Both the position numbers and the translations under genes were made by a program. Positions 62,728 to 64,000 of a stretch of DNA of 64,000 bases are shown piece by piece (position 1 is the stretch's first letter; the number at the start of each line of letters is the position of its first letter). This stretch comes from Oceanobacillus arenosus (GTDB lineage Bacteria; Bacillota; Bacilli; Bacillales; Amphibacillaceae). The stretch lies in the NCBI RefSeq assembly GCF_003369575.1, contig NZ_PIOC01000019.1, forward strand, positions 68,082 to 132,081, written 5' to 3'. Below the pieces are notes generated by a model, which saw only the letters and a list, made by a program, of their open reading frames with translations, was not told the origin of the DNA and searched no databases.

Positions 62728-62839
62728 TGAAGCTTCGGTCAGCCTCTAGACTGAGATGTTTTCGTTCTGTGGATTGTAGTAGGGAATTCTGTTCCAATGT
62801 AAGATTGGAAGTAGATTAGGACAGAAAGGAATGGGATGG

Positions 62840-63823
62840 ATGGAAACAATTATTGAAGTTCAGAATCTTAAGAAGTCTTATCGGAAACGGAAATCGAAGG
62901 AATATATTCATGCGGTTACAGATGTATCTTTCAAAGTGAATCGAGGAGAAATCGTCGGTCTTCTTGGACCAAACGGCGCAGGGAAAACAACGACAATCAA
63001 GATGATATGTGGACTGCTGATTCCTGATTCTGGGACGATTACGATTAATGGAATTAATAATCAGGAGAAGCGTTTGAAGGCACTACGCCATATTAGTGCA
63101 GTACTTGAAGGAAATCGAAATTTATATTGGCGTCTTACCGTTAGAGAGAATCTTGAATATTTTGCTGGAAATCGTGGAGCTTCAAAGAAGGAGGTCACAC
63201 GTCAGGTAGATGAATTATTGGAAAAGTTTCGTTTGCAGGAGAAAGCCTCAGAACTTGTTAATCGGCTTTCACGAGGAATGCAACAAAAACTCGCAATCGC
63301 AGTCGCAATGCTAGCAGATAGTGATGTGATTTTACTTGATGAACCGACACTGGGGCTCGATGTAGAAACCAGTTATGAGGTTCGGGATTTACTCCGGAGT
63401 ATTGCAACTGACTATAACCGAACGATTATTATTAGCTCCCATGATATGGATGTAATCCAAGATATTTGTGAACGAACTGTGATTATTAATGGGGGAAAGA
63501 TTGTCACAGATGATAGGGTGGAAAATTTGTTGCGATTATTTGAAGTTCGAGCTTATACGATCACACTTGGAGAACAATTAAGTGATAAACAGCAGAAATT
63601 GCTGAATCTTATGTTTCCAGAGGCTGAATATAAGGCAGATACCATTCAGTCCACAGTCGAAGTGGATCTTGAAAAAAGTGAAGCAATCTATGATTTATTT
63701 GATATTTTTAAACAAGAGGAGACACCAGTCGAATCGATTGATCGTAAGTCGATAAACTTTGAACAAATCTTTATGAAAATTGTAAAGGGGGAAATGGATG
63801 ATGCAAGGGTTCAATCTTCTTAA
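62840..63823 (+). CDS. ABC-2-type exporter ATP-binding protein
   Basis: This 327-residue ATPase has Walker A 'GPNGAGKTT', 'LEGNRNLYWRLTVRENL' in the Q-loop region, signature 'LSRGMQQK' (Arg replacing the usual first Gly), Walker B 'VILLDEPTLGLD' and 'ISSHD'. ATG 62840 is chosen because AAAGGA lies 9 nt upstream, whereas ATG 62831 directly abuts it. It overlaps the following permease gene by 26 nt, so the two are coupled. It likely exports a drug, peptide or lipid. Confidence 0.9.
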   Translation: METIIEVQNLKKSYRKRKSKEYIHAVTDVSFKVNRGEIVGLLGPNGAGKTTTIKMICGLLIPDSGTITINGINNQEKRLKALRHISAVLEGNRNLYWRLTVRENLEYFAGNRGASKKEVTRQVDELLEKFRLQEKASELVNRLSRGMQQKLAIAVAMLADSDVILLDEPTLGLDVETSYEVRDLLRSIATDYNRTIIISSHDMDVIQDICERTVIINGGKIVTDDRVENLLRLFEVRAYTITLGEQLSDKQQKLLNLMFPEAEYKADTIQSTVEVDLEKSEAIYDLFDIFKQEETPVESIDRKSINFEQIFMKIVKGEMDDARVQSS

Positions 63824-64000
63824 AGCAAACATTCGCAAAGAATATATTGAATATAAGCGGTATTTACCGAATACGATTGCGATGTTACTTACTTTTTATA
63901 TTATTTTTATTGGCATGTTCGCTGGAATCCAATTAATTGGCGACCCGACGATGCAGGAAACGAATATTCAATTTGTGATTGTAAACTATATTTTCTGGTA
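63798..64000 (+). CDS. ABC-2-type permease, 3' truncated by window
   Basis: The frame opens at tandem ATGs (63798, 63801) 6 nt after AAAGGGGG and runs to the window edge. The visible 67 residues (MMQGFNLLKANIRKEY..., then 'IAMLLTFYIIFIGMFAGIQL') show a cytoplasmic N-terminus and a first membrane helix typical of ABC-2 permeases. It partners the ATPase encoded just upstream. Confidence 0.85.
   Translation, partial: MMQGFNLLKANIRKEYIEYKRYLPNTIAMLLTFYIIFIGMFAGIQLIGDPTMQETNIQFVIVNYIFW

Overview
The window is chromosomal DNA from a low-GC, endospore-forming member of the Bacillaceae. A moderately salt-adapted genus such as Oceanobacillus, Virgibacillus or a relative is my inference. Support comes from AT-rich coding sequence, strong AAGGAGG ribosome binding sites, frequent GTG/TTG starts, a spore-protein gene (sspP), a yrzI small-protein locus, a glycine betaine ABC importer and a TAXI-type TRAP transporter. 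No rRNA, tRNA, CRISPR array, prophage or intact transposase was seen.

Layout. (1) 1-10.9 kb: a same-strand catabolic cluster. It holds a TAXI-TRAP importer, an enolase-superfamily enzyme, two thiamine-diphosphate enzymes, two 2-hydroxyacid dehydrogenases from unrelated families, a cyclase-type metal hydrolase and an IclR regulator. Together they look like a route for import, epimerisation or oxidation, and decarboxylation of an unidentified 2-hydroxy or sugar acid. (2) 10.9-18 kb: a decayed zone with remnants of an M24 Xaa-Pro peptidase, a second IclR regulator and a frameshifted PD-(D/E)XK nuclease, one intact Rpn-family nuclease, and an MFS transporter split by a roughly 80-bp palindromic insert. 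(3) 18-35 kb: sparse genes separated by long intergenic spaces: a yrzI small-ORF operon, two MFS exporters, an SDR, two medium-chain dehydrogenases, a HemK-like methyltransferase, a Cys-cluster/pentapeptide protein, an AGCS symporter, a FUSC transporter and a second Rpn copy. A motif containing ACTAAATGGTGC recurs here. (4) 35.5-40.2 kb: a glycine betaine/proline-type ABC importer, then an HpaB-like flavin monooxygenase. (5) 41.1-47.7 kb: a tightly coupled operon of lipoprotein receptor, phosphodiesterase, two permeases, ATPase, DeoR regulator and PHP phosphoesterase, preceded by repeated TGTTTGAT half-sites. It probably imports and hydrolyses a phosphate- or phosphonate-containing organic compound. 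(6) 47.7-64 kb: denser, housekeeping-like content: a YitT-like protein, a CDF transporter, an FtsX-type ABC system, SulP, an FAD oxidoreductase with DinB, PpaC, a cold-shock protein, SspP, MscL, YidC with an upstream overlapping ORF, an MBL hydrolase and an ABC-2 exporter that runs off the window.

The least-explained features are two intergenic arrays with exact 21-nt periodicity (a constant TCGAGCG followed by a variable remainder) at 50.6 and 55.7 kb, a nested cruciform element at 40.4-40.6 kb, a hairpin-rich gene-free block at 26.4-26.6 kb, and the yrzI-type small-ORF operon.
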